From CALBPI01 sp045110335 (GTDB lineage Bacteria; Pseudomonadota; Gammaproteobacteria; Steroidobacterales; Woeseiaceae): a stretch of DNA of 64,000 nt. Shown in pieces: positions 51,212-60,240 of this stretch. The notes below the pieces were generated by a model. That model worked only from the letters and a program-made list of their open reading frames with translations. It did no database searches and had not been told where the DNA came from. Both the position numbers and the translations under genes were made by a program. The stretch is from the NCBI GenBank assembly GCA_045110335.1, contig JBGCGB010000024.1, positions 186,001 to 250,000 of the forward strand. Direction: 5' to 3'. Within the stretch, counting starts at the first letter, position 1; every line of letters begins with the position of its first letter.

Positions 51212-54200
51212 GTTGCTCTCGTCATCTTCGATCGTTGTCTAGCTGCCGCCTTCGCCTCAGCCTCTAGCTCATTCATCACTTTTCGGTCGAGCAGGCTATA
51301 GACGACGGGTATCACTAGCAATGTTAACAGCGTTGACGTGAGTAGTCCGCCGATGACGGTAATCGCCATGGGGGTTCTGACCTCGGCACCCTCTCCAAAG
51401 CCCAATGCCATTGGTAACAAGCCAAGCGCTGTGGTTAGTGTCGTCATCAAAATAGGGCGCAGTCTTGCTTGCGCAGCATCGCGGATCGCTTGTGCCTTTT
51501 CGATGCCGTTGCGTCGATTCTGGTTAATCGTATCGATCAATACAATCGCATTATTCACAACGATACCGGCCAGCATGATGATGCCTATAAATGCCACGAC
51601 GTTGACCGTTGTACCGGTGACGTAGAGCGCGAGCACGGCACCGACCAACGCGAGCGGAATCGTAAACAGGATCACAAACGGGTGAACCAGAGATTCGAAC
51701 TGGGATGCCATGACGAGGTAGACAAGGAAGACCGCCAGAATCAACGTGAACTGCATTGACGCCAGTGACTCCTGCATGTCTTCACTTTGTCCCTGAACCT
51801 CAGCGACGATACCGGGTGAAAGCGAAAGCCCTGCCAGTGTTTTTTCAACTTCTCCGGCTGCGGTGCCCAGATCGCCATATGCTATGCCGGCTGAAACAAT
51901 CGCCACACGTTCTTGATCAAAACGACGGATCTCGGATGGCCCCGTCGCCATACTGATTCTCGCGACATCGGACAAACTCACCGGGCGTGCACTGCCGGGA
52001 TTGACGATCAAGCGCCGAATATCTTCGATGGAGGCATTTTGCGAATCAACGCTCTTCACGGTGACATCGATCTTCTTGTCTCTCCATGAGTAGCGCGTGG
52101 CCACATTGCCTCTTACGCTGCTGACGACACTGTCCGCGATGTCTCTTACGACAAGCCCGAGTGACGCAGCACGTTCTTGATCAAACTCAATTTGAATCTC
52201 GGGGTTGCCGCCCTGAACATTGGTGCGAATATCGGTGTAGCGATCATCCGCATTTAGCAGATCGGCCATTTCGTCCGCATGGCGTTTAAGGTTGTCCAGA
52301 TTGTAGCCTCGGAACACGACCTCTAACGGCGTGCTTAGCGATAGCAACGCCGGGCGTTCGAAGTCATACGACAGACCGGGTATCTGATTTAAACTATCGC
52401 GTAACTCGTTCATGACCCGATTTTCGTCCGTACGAGTGGTGCCTTCAGCCATTTGTATCGTCAATACACCGGTGTGTTCTCCCGCATCCACGGGATTGGC
52501 ATCCAGTCGGTTGCCGGTGCCGCTGACAGAAAAGGTTCGGTTCAATCCGGAGAGACGCTCAGTCGCTTGCCATGCACGATTGACCACGCTGTCTGTTTGG
52601 GACAGTGGTGTGCCCGGGGCCAGTCGCAGATTGATCGAGAACTCGCCTTGTGCCAACTGCGGTATCAACTCGGTGCCCAGACGGGAAACGAGTGACATGC
52701 TACTGACGAACAAGATTACGGCAGCGGCGCACACCACCAACCGGTTGCGCAAAGACCAGCCGAGCAGCGGTCGGTAGATTTTGGCCAGCGCGTTGTATAA
52801 GCCGGAGAAAATCCAGACCAACGGCAAGGTTACGTAACCGAGTAGTTTTCCGATGAAGCGGAACGCGTGTTTAAAGCCGGCGAATAAACTGCGGGTGGGG
52901 CGCGCCGCGAAACCGAGCGGTTTGTTTTCGGCTTGTTCAGCGAAGCCGATGCGTGCACCACTCGACGCCATCATCGGGATGAGCAGAATGGCGAGTAGCA
53001 GTGAAAATATCAATGCGAACGTTACCGTTAACGATTGATCGCGGAATAGCTCGCCGGCTACACCGGTGACAAAAATCATCGGGAAGAAAACCGCGATGGT
53101 CGTCAATGTGGCAGCAAAGACGGCACCAGAAATTTCACTGGTCCCTTCCTGCGCCGCCTGCATCAACGGTAGGCCTTTCTCTTGCTTGCCGACAATGTTC
53201 TCAAGCACAACGATGGCGTTGTCTACCAACAAGCCAATTGCCAGTGCAATACCTCCCAGAGACATGATGTTCAGACTGAGATTGGTCAAGTGCATTAACG
53301 CGAATGTACCGATGACTGAGATCGGGATGGAAAGGCCGATGATGACGGTCGCCCGTGCATTCTTGAGGAATCCATACAAGACGATAATCGCCAGAATGCC
53401 ACCATAGATGGCGGCCGATTTTACCTGATCGACCGCGGCACGGATAAAGCCCGACTGGTCGGCAATAATGGTTAGCTGTAAGCCCTCATCCAGTGACTCG
53501 GCTATTCTTGAGAGTCGCTGTTGAACATTGCCGGCGACCAAAACAGTGTTGCTGTCGCCTTCCTTATATAGGGCGATTTCGATCACTTCACTGCCATTCA
53601 AACGGGTAATGGCTTCACGTTCTTTGAAGCCACGAGTCACCGTAGCGACGTCACGCAAATAAACGGGCAGGTTATTAGGCGTAGCGATAATGGCATCGGA
53701 AAATTCGTCAACGCTATCAAACTCGTTAATAGTTCTGACCAAGAATCGCCGCAAACCTTGTTCCAGGCGACCACCCGCCAAATTGACGTTTTCCGCGCGC
53801 AAGCGCTCGGCGACATCGCCGATGGAAAGCCCGAGTTGCGACAATCGATCCTGATCCACCTGAACCTGAACTTCGTCTTCAAGGCCGCCGCTTACTTTTG
53901 CTGCCGCCACGCCGTCGATGCTTTCGAAATCATCTTTCAGGTCATCTTCAGCGTATTGTCGCCAAGTCTTCAGCGTCTCGTTGTTAATGGTTTCTTCCGC
54001 ATCTTCCGTTAAGCCCAGTGCAAGACGAACAATCGGTTCGCTGGATGGGTCAAATCGGAGCAACAGCGGTCGACGAGATTCCAGCGGCAGCATTAGAACG
54101 TCGAGTTTTTCGCGAACGTCGACACTCGCGAGGTTCATGTCTGTGCCCCAATTGAACTCGACAGTCACATCAGACTGACCGGTTCTTGAAACCGAGCGTA

Positions 54201-54477
54201 CTTGCCGAACGCCGCTGATGGTGCCAACGGCTTCTTCGACCGGTTTGGTGACCAGACTCTCTACCTCTTGCGGGGCAGCGCCGACCAGTTCAGTGCGAAC
54301 CGTTAGTGTCGGGTACGAGAGGTCGGGCAGTAAATTGACGGCGAGTCTGCTTAACGAGACCCAACCAAACATGACGATCGCCAGGAACAACATCAGGATC
54401 GTGACGGGGCGCTCTGTGGCCATTCTCACGACCCACAGGGAGCGGCTACCGGATGGCTGGGTAGATTCTGGTTGCAT
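51208..54477 (-). CDS. RND efflux permease (first of pair)
   Basis: A 1089-residue RND permease, a little longer than AcrB-type (about 1030-1050), with an extended loop near the middle between helices (KHAFRFIGKLLGYVTLPLVWIF). Helix 4 has ALAIGLLVDNAIVVLENIVG; the duplicate in the second half is GIIMLAGIVVNNAIVLIDTIN, followed by AAQARLRPILMTTLTTALGLLPMAL. It starts 18 bases after the adaptor gene and overlaps the next permease by 4 bases. Such one-adaptor/two-permease operons occur for MdtABC and MuxABC, where two permeases make mixed trimers. Confidence 0.93.
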   Translation of the reverse strand: MQPESTQPSGSRSLWVVRMATERPVTILMLFLAIVMFGWVSLSRLAVNLLPDLSYPTLTVRTELVGAAPQEVESLVTKPVEEAVGTISGVRQVRSVSRTGQSDVTVEFNWGTDMNLASVDVREKLDVLMLPLESRRPLLLRFDPSSEPIVRLALGLTEDAEETINNETLKTWRQYAEDDLKDDFESIDGVAAAKVSGGLEDEVQVQVDQDRLSQLGLSIGDVAERLRAENVNLAGGRLEQGLRRFLVRTINEFDSVDEFSDAIIATPNNLPVYLRDVATVTRGFKEREAITRLNGSEVIEIALYKEGDSNTVLVAGNVQQRLSRIAESLDEGLQLTIIADQSGFIRAAVDQVKSAAIYGGILAIIVLYGFLKNARATVIIGLSIPISVIGTFALMHLTNLSLNIMSLGGIALAIGLLVDNAIVVLENIVGKQEKGLPLMQAAQEGTSEISGAVFAATLTTIAVFFPMIFVTGVAGELFRDQSLTVTFALIFSLLLAILLIPMMASSGARIGFAEQAENKPLGFAARPTRSLFAGFKHAFRFIGKLLGYVTLPLVWIFSGLYNALAKIYRPLLGWSLRNRLVVCAAAVILFVSSMSLVSRLGTELIPQLAQGEFSINLRLAPGTPLSQTDSVVNRAWQATERLSGLNRTFSVSGTGNRLDANPVDAGEHTGVLTIQMAEGTTRTDENRVMNELRDSLNQIPGLSYDFERPALLSLSTPLEVVFRGYNLDNLKRHADEMADLLNADDRYTDIRTNVQGGNPEIQIEFDQERAASLGLVVRDIADSVVSSVRGNVATRYSWRDKKIDVTVKSVDSQNASIEDIRRLIVNPGSARPVSLSDVARISMATGPSEIRRFDQERVAIVSAGIAYGDLGTAAGEVEKTLAGLSLSPGIVAEVQGQSEDMQESLASMQFTLILAVFLVYLVMASQFESLVHPFVILFTIPLALVGAVLALYVTGTTVNVVAFIGIIMLAGIVVNNAIVLIDTINQNRRNGIEKAQAIRDAAQARLRPILMTTLTTALGLLPMALGFGEGAEVRTPMAITVIGGLLTSTLLTLLVIPVVYSLLDRKVMNELEAEAKAAARQRSKMTRAT

Positions 54478-54495
54478 CTTGCTTATTCCCGGAAA

Positions 54496-55668
54496 CTAGC
54501 TGTCGCTATCTGAATTGTTATCGTCAGTCTCTGTGGTATTCGTTTCTTCGGCGGCGACCGGGTCACCGACGACTCTGACCTTGCTACCGTCTCTAAGGGC
54601 AGCCTGACCGACGGTGACGACACGTGCGTCTTCATCGAGACCGTCAAGAATAGCGACTTCATTGTTCCAGAAATAACCCGTGCTAACGTCAATGCGATTG
54701 GCGACGCCATCCTTGACGACGAAAACGCTGTTCTGTCGATCACTCTCCATCAACGCATCGCGCGGCAAGATCAACTCGTCGGTTTGTTGGTCATAAATAA
54801 TCGCGAAGCGACCGAACATCCCCGGCTTTAACTTATCGCTTTGATCATTGACTTCGACGGTCGCCTTGAACGTACCAGACTCGGAGTCGACGGTTGGGCT
54901 GATACGTGCAATCACGCCATCGAACACTTGGTCGGGCAATGCATCGATCGTGAGTTTGACGTCCTGTTTGGATTGTATACGGCCGAACTCGCGTTCTGGA
55001 ATAAACAAGTCAGCGATCAATGGATCGAGCGCAGTGACCGTAAAGGTCGGCGCATTGACGGCAATGGTATTGCCCACTTTGATATCGCGTCTCGATACGA
55101 CGCCGGTAATCGGTGCACGGATCACCGTATATTCGTATTCCAGCTTGGCGAGGTTATAGGCAGCCTTCAGCGCATCAAGTTCATACTTGGTGGTTTCGAA
55201 GGCGCTAGCCGCCAGTAGGCCACGATCAGCGAGCTCGACATTTCGTTGATATTCTTGTTGAAGTTTGGCGAGGTTGGCTCTTGACTGTTCGAGTTGAAGT
55301 CGCAACCGATCACCGTCCAATCTCGCCAATATGGCGTTACGTTTCACGTATTGGCCTTCTTCGACAAGAATCTCGCGGACTTCTCCACCAACCTTGGCAA
55401 CGACTTGTGCTTCATCGAACGCTTGAATTGACGCGGTGCCGGTATAGGCGGCGTAAACGTCACCGCGGCTGATGTTGACGACTTCAACAGGAATGACGAT
55501 GTCGTCTTCGCCATCTTCATCCTCATTTTCTACGGCTTCGGTATCTTCGGTGTTATCCGCGCTCGCTTCCTGGGGTTCTCCGCCACAGGCGCTGAGTACC
55601 GCAAACAAAGTTGCTGCAATCAGCATGACTGCACGGTTGGCAAGTTTTGTTTTCAACATGTTTCTCAT
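54496..55668 (-). CDS. RND efflux periplasmic adaptor (membrane fusion) lipoprotein
   Basis: A 390-residue adaptor. A signal peptide with lipobox VLSAC (C28) is followed by a very acidic linker (about residues 38-57, many Glu/Asp). Then come the biotinyl-lipoyl-like halves (VVAKVGGEVREILVEEGQYV and TVIRAPITGVVSRRDIKVGN), an alpha-helical hairpin (about 125-185) and beta-barrel and membrane-proximal domains. The last 20 residues are again acidic and Thr/Ser-rich. It links the permeases to an outer-membrane channel, but no TolC-like gene is in this operon. Confidence 0.92.
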   Translation of the reverse strand: MRNMLKTKLANRAVMLIAATLFAVLSACGGEPQEASADNTEDTEAVENEDEDGEDDIVIPVEVVNISRGDVYAAYTGTASIQAFDEAQVVAKVGGEVREILVEEGQYVKRNAILARLDGDRLRLQLEQSRANLAKLQQEYQRNVELADRGLLAASAFETTKYELDALKAAYNLAKLEYEYTVIRAPITGVVSRRDIKVGNTIAVNAPTFTVTALDPLIADLFIPEREFGRIQSKQDVKLTIDALPDQVFDGVIARISPTVDSESGTFKATVEVNDQSDKLKPGMFGRFAIIYDQQTDELILPRDALMESDRQNSVFVVKDGVANRIDVSTGYFWNNEVAILDGLDEDARVVTVGQAALRDGSKVRVVGDPVAAEETNTTETDDNNSDSDS

Positions 55669-55686
55669 GTGTCCTCTAAATTAGGC

Positions 55687-55974
55687 TCAAAACCGTCGGC
55701 GAAGCGCGTTTTTGGCCGCATCGATGGAGCTGAAAGGGAAGGCGTGTTTTTCTTTGAGGTCTTGCACAATAGCGGCATCAAAAATGGGCACTGAAGCTTC
55801 AACAGCTGGCGGATTCATACCCGCCTGCGATGCGCTAACCGTGTCATCGCGGCTAAAAAGATGCAGTGGGATCGCAATGGTCAGCGCGATAAGGAGGGTC
55901 CTCTCAGCTAAATATAGTCGAGAATGATCAATTACTGATTTTTTGGTTAGGTTGCGCTTGGTGGCGATAGACAT
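55687..55974 (-). CDS. Small protein of unknown function before the efflux genes
   Basis: A 95-residue protein. The N-terminal part has one hydrophobic segment (about residues 27-41, TLLIALTIAIPLHLF) after a basic start, so it could be a membrane anchor with a C-terminal region in the periplasm. The family is not recognised. It is the first gene of the efflux operon, 18 bases before the adaptor, with promoter-like and operator-like sequence upstream. It might be a small partner of the pump; this is inference from position. Confidence 0.5.
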   Translation of the reverse strand: MSIATKRNLTKKSVIDHSRLYLAERTLLIALTIAIPLHLFSRDDTVSASQAGMNPPAVEASVPIFDAAIVQDLKEKHAFPFSSIDAAKNALRRRF

Positions 55975-56004
55975 GTAATGCTATCCGTCTGATGTGCTGT
56001 TCTA

Positions 56005-56026
56005 GTGTTGTAGTAAGATATAACAC
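56005..56026. promoter_or_regulatory. Inverted repeat at the efflux operon promoter
   Basis: GTGTTGTA and TATAACAC are 8-base arms (one mismatch) around a 6-base centre. On the minus strand it overlaps a TTATAT -10-like sequence upstream of the 95-residue gene. The size suits a dimeric repressor of TetR or MarR type, but no such regulator is in the window. Confidence 0.4.
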
Positions 56027-56054
56027 CGATACATCACGTGCAACCCCGGCAATC

Positions 56055-56096
56055 AAAAAAAAAGCGGCCCCGGTCTATGCTGAGACCGGGGCCGCT
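56055..56096 (-). terminator. Rho-independent terminator of prc
   Basis: The arms AGCGGCCCCGGTCT and AGACCGGGGCCGCT form a perfect 14-pair stem with a 6-base loop. In the minus direction the stem is followed by nine or more T, so it ends the prc transcript, 19 bases after its stop. Confidence 0.93.
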
Positions 56097-56114
56097 GTTC
56101 TAACGTCGACAGAA

Positions 56115-58250
56115 TTACTGCAGGTTTGCCTGTGCCGTTCTAGTCTCAGCGTCGAGTTTGTCGGTAGATCGCAAGACCACCATATCGGCAACGACGTCAG
56201 CCGCTTCGTTCAACACGATATCGGGCGTTTCTGCATCCTCTAGTGCTTCGAGCGAAGGCAACGGTTCCAAACCTGCCGCCTTGCGTCGTGCATTTTCTCG
56301 ATCCAGGCGGGCGCCCCTGAACTGCTCACGTTCGGTCTTGCGAGTCTCGAGATTCAGCGAGACCGTGTCACGCGCACGGTTCTCTTTGATCGCCTTGAGG
56401 TCATTCAACAAAAACTGGTGATCGGGATCTTGCTCCATACGGGTTTGCAAGTTTTCCGCCAGATGCTCAATTTCCTGATCTAGCGGCGAACCGGCGCTGA
56501 AACGTGTTTGCCGGATTTGATCCCAGGGCAGGGCACGAGGACGCGTGCTCTCGCCGAATTCTGCCGTATCAATAAATGATGGCAACTCAATATCGGGCAG
56601 AACTCCTCTATTTTGCGTGCTGTCGCCTGTTACCCGGTAATACTTGCCGATGGTTAACGTCAATTGACCCAGGCCGTCTCCCTCACTGGGCGGTACAAAC
56701 TGATCTAAGTTGTAGAGGTTTTGAACTGATCCCTTACCGAATGTCTGTTGACCAATAACAACGCCGCGTTCGTAGTCTTGAATGGCACCCGCGAAAATCT
56801 CAGATGCCGAAGCGCTGAAACGATCGACCAAAACAGCTAACGGGCCTTCATAAGCGAGACTCGGAATGGGATCTCGCAACACATCGACTTGTGATCGTGC
56901 ATAGCGGAGTTGAACCACCGGTCCCTGGTCGATGAATAATCCGGACAACATGGTCGCTTCGGTGAGATGTCCGCCGCCGTTACCTCGGAGGTCCATGATG
57001 ACCCCGTCAACGCCCTCGGCTTCCAGTTCGCCCAGAATCCGCTCAACGTCGCGCGTCGTGCTCTTGAAATCTTTGTCACCGGCTTGTTGTGCTTGATAGT
57101 CGCGGTAGAAACTCGGGACCTCAATAACCCCCACTCGGAGTGCGCGGCCGTCACGTTCAACGTCGATGATAGAGCTCTTGGCGGCCTGTTCTTCCAGTTT
57201 GACCTGGCCACGCGTGATTTCCAGAATGTTGACGGCATCACCCGGTAGTGCGCCGCCTGGTAGGACTTGAAGCCTGACCATCGTGTCCTTGGGTCCACGG
57301 ATGAGCTGAACGACATCATCGAGGCGCCAACCAATGACATCCACAATTTCGCCGCTAGCGCCTTCGCCAACGCCAATGATGCGGTCGGCGGGCTGGAGCG
57401 TACCGTCGGTGGCTGCAGGACCGCCGGTGATGACATTCATGACTTTCACGTAGTCATCTTCGGTTTGCAGTGTAGCGCCAATTCCAAAATAGGAAAGGCT
57501 CATTTGAATCCGGTATTCCTCTGAATTGCGTGGCGACAAATAGCTTGAGTGAGGGTCGAGAGTTCTCGCGAACGCATTCATGAAGATTTCAAAGACGTCG
57601 TCGGAATTGACTTGGTCAATTTGCTTAACGAAGCGGTCATAACGCTTGTTGAGCTTAGTTTGCGTATCGTCCCATGTGGTGTCTGTGAGCAGTAAGTTAA
57701 GAGCATCGTTCTTGACGCGCTTTCTCCAGATTTGATTGAGTTCGTCCTTGTCGGAAGCCCAGTCGGCTTCCTCACGATCAAACTGAAAGGATTCGTCCGC
57801 CGTAAAATCGGGTTCTTGCTCCAGATTGGTCTTGGCGAATTTCCAACGTTCTCCAGCGCGTTCCTGATAGGTGCGAAAGATATCGAATACGGGTTCTAGC
57901 GATGCACCGACCACCATGTTGTCGATGCGATCCCGATAACGATTAAACCGCTTAATATCGCTTTCTAGGAAATAGAGCTTGTTGCCATCGAGCGCGTCGA
58001 TATAGGTGTCTAGCACTTGACTAGATAGCGCATCATTAACGGGTGTTCTTGTGTAGTGCGATTTTTCAATGAATCGTGTAACCAGAGAACTGATCCGGTG
58101 ATGTCTTGCTGATGGCTCGAGCGTTGTAATCTCATGCGCATCGCGCGCGGCGCCCAGCCCCGCGAGCAAAGCTAGCCCGAGAATCGCAACACTCTGCATC
58201 GTCCGTCGTTTGATTCGTCTCATAGTTGTCATCGATTTGTCGTCTCTCAT
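56115..58250 (-). CDS. prc: Carboxy-terminal processing (tail-specific) protease Prc
   Basis: A 711-residue periplasmic serine protease, like E. coli Prc (682 residues), that trims and degrades proteins at their C-terminus, including MepS and PBP3. There is a signal peptide in the first 34 residues. The N-terminal helical domain contains YTRTPVNDALSSQVLDTYIDALDGNKLYFL. The PDZ domain (about 240-330) includes YFGIGATLQTEDDYVKVMNV, and the S41 peptidase domain carries SASASEIFAGAIQDYERG (catalytic Ser) and TFGKGSVQNL (Lys). The start could also be ATG at 58232. The terminator follows. Confidence 0.95.
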   Translation of the reverse strand: MRDDKSMTTMRRIKRRTMQSVAILGLALLAGLGAARDAHEITTLEPSARHHRISSLVTRFIEKSHYTRTPVNDALSSQVLDTYIDALDGNKLYFLESDIKRFNRYRDRIDNMVVGASLEPVFDIFRTYQERAGERWKFAKTNLEQEPDFTADESFQFDREEADWASDKDELNQIWRKRVKNDALNLLLTDTTWDDTQTKLNKRYDRFVKQIDQVNSDDVFEIFMNAFARTLDPHSSYLSPRNSEEYRIQMSLSYFGIGATLQTEDDYVKVMNVITGGPAATDGTLQPADRIIGVGEGASGEIVDVIGWRLDDVVQLIRGPKDTMVRLQVLPGGALPGDAVNILEITRGQVKLEEQAAKSSIIDVERDGRALRVGVIEVPSFYRDYQAQQAGDKDFKSTTRDVERILGELEAEGVDGVIMDLRGNGGGHLTEATMLSGLFIDQGPVVQLRYARSQVDVLRDPIPSLAYEGPLAVLVDRFSASASEIFAGAIQDYERGVVIGQQTFGKGSVQNLYNLDQFVPPSEGDGLGQLTLTIGKYYRVTGDSTQNRGVLPDIELPSFIDTAEFGESTRPRALPWDQIRQTRFSAGSPLDQEIEHLAENLQTRMEQDPDHQFLLNDLKAIKENRARDTVSLNLETRKTEREQFRGARLDRENARRKAAGLEPLPSLEALEDAETPDIVLNEAADVVADMVVLRSTDKLDAETRTAQANLQ

Positions 58251-58416
58251 TTCCGAAAGGATTGATCTCTGGGAGTATCGCTTTAGAATTGCAGGAAGCG
58301 TTAACCCGCAATACCGTTTGTAGCACCAATTAATGGCTAAAAGCTAGTGGCTAAGCCTACATTGCTGATTACCACTCGAAATCCCATCCCGTTGCTTAAC
58401 TAAAGGCTGATTTTTG

Positions 58417-58701
58417 ATGCGCCCATTGACCATAATCACTGGTGTTGTCCTTGGCTCCGCTGCATCCATTACATTGGGTCTGGCGGTCGTTATTGTCATC
58501 TTCTACTTCACAGGTTTGGACGAGCCGCGCGTTGCCGATGAGTTTGAGCCGCTTGCGGGTAGTGTTGGCCTGTTCGCTATTCTGACTGCGATCAGCGCGA
58601 CAAGTTTCATCGGATTGCTCAAAGAGAAGGCGTGGCGCTGGTTATCACAGGCCGCTATGTGGGCATGCCTTTTACTCGTAGCAGGCTACTACTGGCCTTA
58701 G
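58417..58701 (+). CDS. Small membrane protein, three predicted helices
   Basis: A 94-residue membrane protein with hydrophobic stretches at about residues 4-30 (a signal-anchor-like start), 47-65 and 73-92, and a short acidic loop after the first (GLDEPRVADEFEP). The ATG at 58417 is preferred over a TTG three bases upstream. The family is not recognised; the function is unknown. It is divergent from prc with about 165 bases between and converges on a 103-residue gene. Confidence 0.6.
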   Translation: MRPLTIITGVVLGSAASITLGLAVVIVIFYFTGLDEPRVADEFEPLAGSVGLFAILTAISATSFIGLLKEKAWRWLSQAAMWACLLLVAGYYWP

Positions 58702-58717
58702 GTTTCCGTAGGGTCTC

Positions 58718-59029
58718 CTAGGGTTTCGCTTCTCCGTACTGAGTGATTGCATCGCGATAACAGTCGCGCAACAAAACGAGCAAGCTGCGTCTGGCATCGG
58801 CATCGTTCGCATTGACATCAACGGATTGATAGGCGTTCAGGGCGAGCTTCGCATGCTTGGGCAAGTGGCCCATCAAGCTCAGTGTTTGGTAGTCCTCGGC
58901 CAGATCATGGTATTGCGCTAACAATTCCCGCGATTGGGTTTGCTCTGCAGCGCGCAGTTCTTTGACTAGCCCTGCCTGTATTTGTTGTGCGATGGCCTGA
59001 TACTTGGCAGGTATCGTTGCAGAACTCAT
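58718..59029 (-). CDS. Small soluble helical protein, unknown function
   Basis: A 103-residue protein, helical and charged, with no signal peptide or membrane segment. The segments IAQQIQAGLVKELRAAEQTQSRELLAQYHDLAEDY and LLVLLRDCYRDAITQYGE suggest paired helices. One cysteine. Family not recognised. It lies directly downstream of the DUF1232 gene on the same strand with 17 bases between, so they are likely co-transcribed. Confidence 0.55.
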   Translation of the reverse strand: MSSATIPAKYQAIAQQIQAGLVKELRAAEQTQSRELLAQYHDLAEDYQTLSLMGHLPKHAKLALNAYQSVDVNANDADARRSLLVLLRDCYRDAITQYGEAKP

Positions 59030-59046
59030 CTATCTTCTAGCGTCAC

Positions 59047-59622
59047 TCAGAACAATGAGAAAGGGGACTTGCCACTACTGCGCGTGCGTGAACGACGGCG
59101 GCGGCTGCCACTGCGACGGCGTCGCATGCGGGAATGTAACTCGGCGCGTCGGCCTTCCAACCATTCTTCGCGAGTGACTTCATCTTCGTCGCCGCGTTTC
59201 GTTTCTTCGCGATCCCGAAACGCACAGAAATCTTCGTAGGCCTCAATTTCGTGCTTGAGTTCACGGACGACAAGCTCAACCATGATCGCATCATCAAGAA
59301 AGCCGAGTCCGGGAATATGATCCGGGATCAGATCCTCCGGCTCACTGAAGTACGCGAGTGCGCTCAGGACCCGGTTAGTTTCCTCTTCAGGTAGCTGCCA
59401 CTCGCTGTCACGCAGCATGCCAGTCATTACCTTGAGTTTGCTGAGTCGCTCAGTAATAAAATCCGGCACCGTAGACTCGCCCACCTCGACCATGAGCTCT
59501 TCGGCAGCTTTGATAATGTTGTCTTCGGACAGATTTTCAGCATTCTTGCGCGCCTGGCGCATGATCATTCGAAAGTGGTCAAGATCCTTGTCACTAAGAT
59601 CGAACGCAATTCTGATGCTCAT
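59047..59622 (-). CDS. YkvA-type DUF1232 protein with Arg/Ser-rich tail
   Basis: A 191-residue protein. The DUF1232 signature lies at about residues 85-110 (ALAYFSEPEDLIPDHIPGLG then FLDDAIMVEL), the motif that defines YkvA-like proteins. The N-terminal 80 residues are helical. Unlike most family members, the C-terminal 30 residues are strongly basic and rich in Arg and Ser (RMRRRRSGSRRRRSRTRSSG), which might bind nucleic acid or polyphosphate. The function of the family is unknown. Confidence 0.8.
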   Translation of the reverse strand: MSIRIAFDLSDKDLDHFRMIMRQARKNAENLSEDNIIKAAEELMVEVGESTVPDFITERLSKLKVMTGMLRDSEWQLPEEETNRVLSALAYFSEPEDLIPDHIPGLGFLDDAIMVELVVRELKHEIEAYEDFCAFRDREETKRGDEDEVTREEWLEGRRAELHSRMRRRRSGSRRRRSRTRSSGKSPFSLF

Positions 59623-59702
59623 GTCTATCCCCGGTCACGAAAAGTTAATGAGAGCGAGCGTACTTGCCCGCCCCAACGTCGTCAACTAATCCGGGCTTTG
59701 GA

Positions 59703-60176
59703 CTACTCTGCGAGCAAGCTTCTCAGCATCCATGCGTTCTTCTCGTGCGCGTGCATGCGTTGCGTTAACAGGTCTGCGGTAGGCTCATCGGATGCCTTAT
59801 CAGCTAACGGCATCACTTCGCGAGCGGTGCGGGCTATCGCCTCTTGAGCTTCGACCAGTTGTTTGATCATTTCGACCGCCGAAGGTGTGCCGGTTTCTTC
59901 AGGAATCACCGACAATTCAGCAAACGCTTTATAGGAGCCCGGCGCCGGCATACCCAATGCCCTGATTCGTTCAGCGATTTCGTCAACGGCGGTCGCAAGT
60001 TCCATGTAGTGGGTTTCAAAGAGCGTGTGCAGCGTGGCAAACATCGGTCCGGTCACATTCCAATGAAAGTTGTGGGTCTTAAGATAAGTCGTGTAACTAT
60101 CGGCGAGCAGGCGAGAGAGCCCATGGCCAATTTCACGACGATCTGATTCCGCAATACCAATATTGACTTCCATCAT
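59703..60176 (-). CDS. dps: Dps family DNA-binding ferritin-like protein
   Basis: A 157-residue four-helix protein that forms 12-subunit shells, oxidises iron with peroxide and protects DNA. The ferroxidase ligands are present at the E. coli spacing: H38 (HNFHWNVTG), H50, E54, D65 and E69 (VDEIAER). The N-terminal tail is short and contains no lysines before residue 33, so DNA binding may be weak. The GGAG-like Shine-Dalgarno lies before the ATG at 60176. It is divergent from the M28 peptidase gene. Confidence 0.94.
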   Translation of the reverse strand: MMEVNIGIAESDRREIGHGLSRLLADSYTTYLKTHNFHWNVTGPMFATLHTLFETHYMELATAVDEIAERIRALGMPAPGSYKAFAELSVIPEETGTPSAVEMIKQLVEAQEAIARTAREVMPLADKASDEPTADLLTQRMHAHEKNAWMLRSLLAE

Positions 60177-60240
60177 TTTAAACTCCTAAAAAGTGGTGAG
60201 CTGTATTCAGTCATTATGTGTATGCATAATATGCAGCCTG

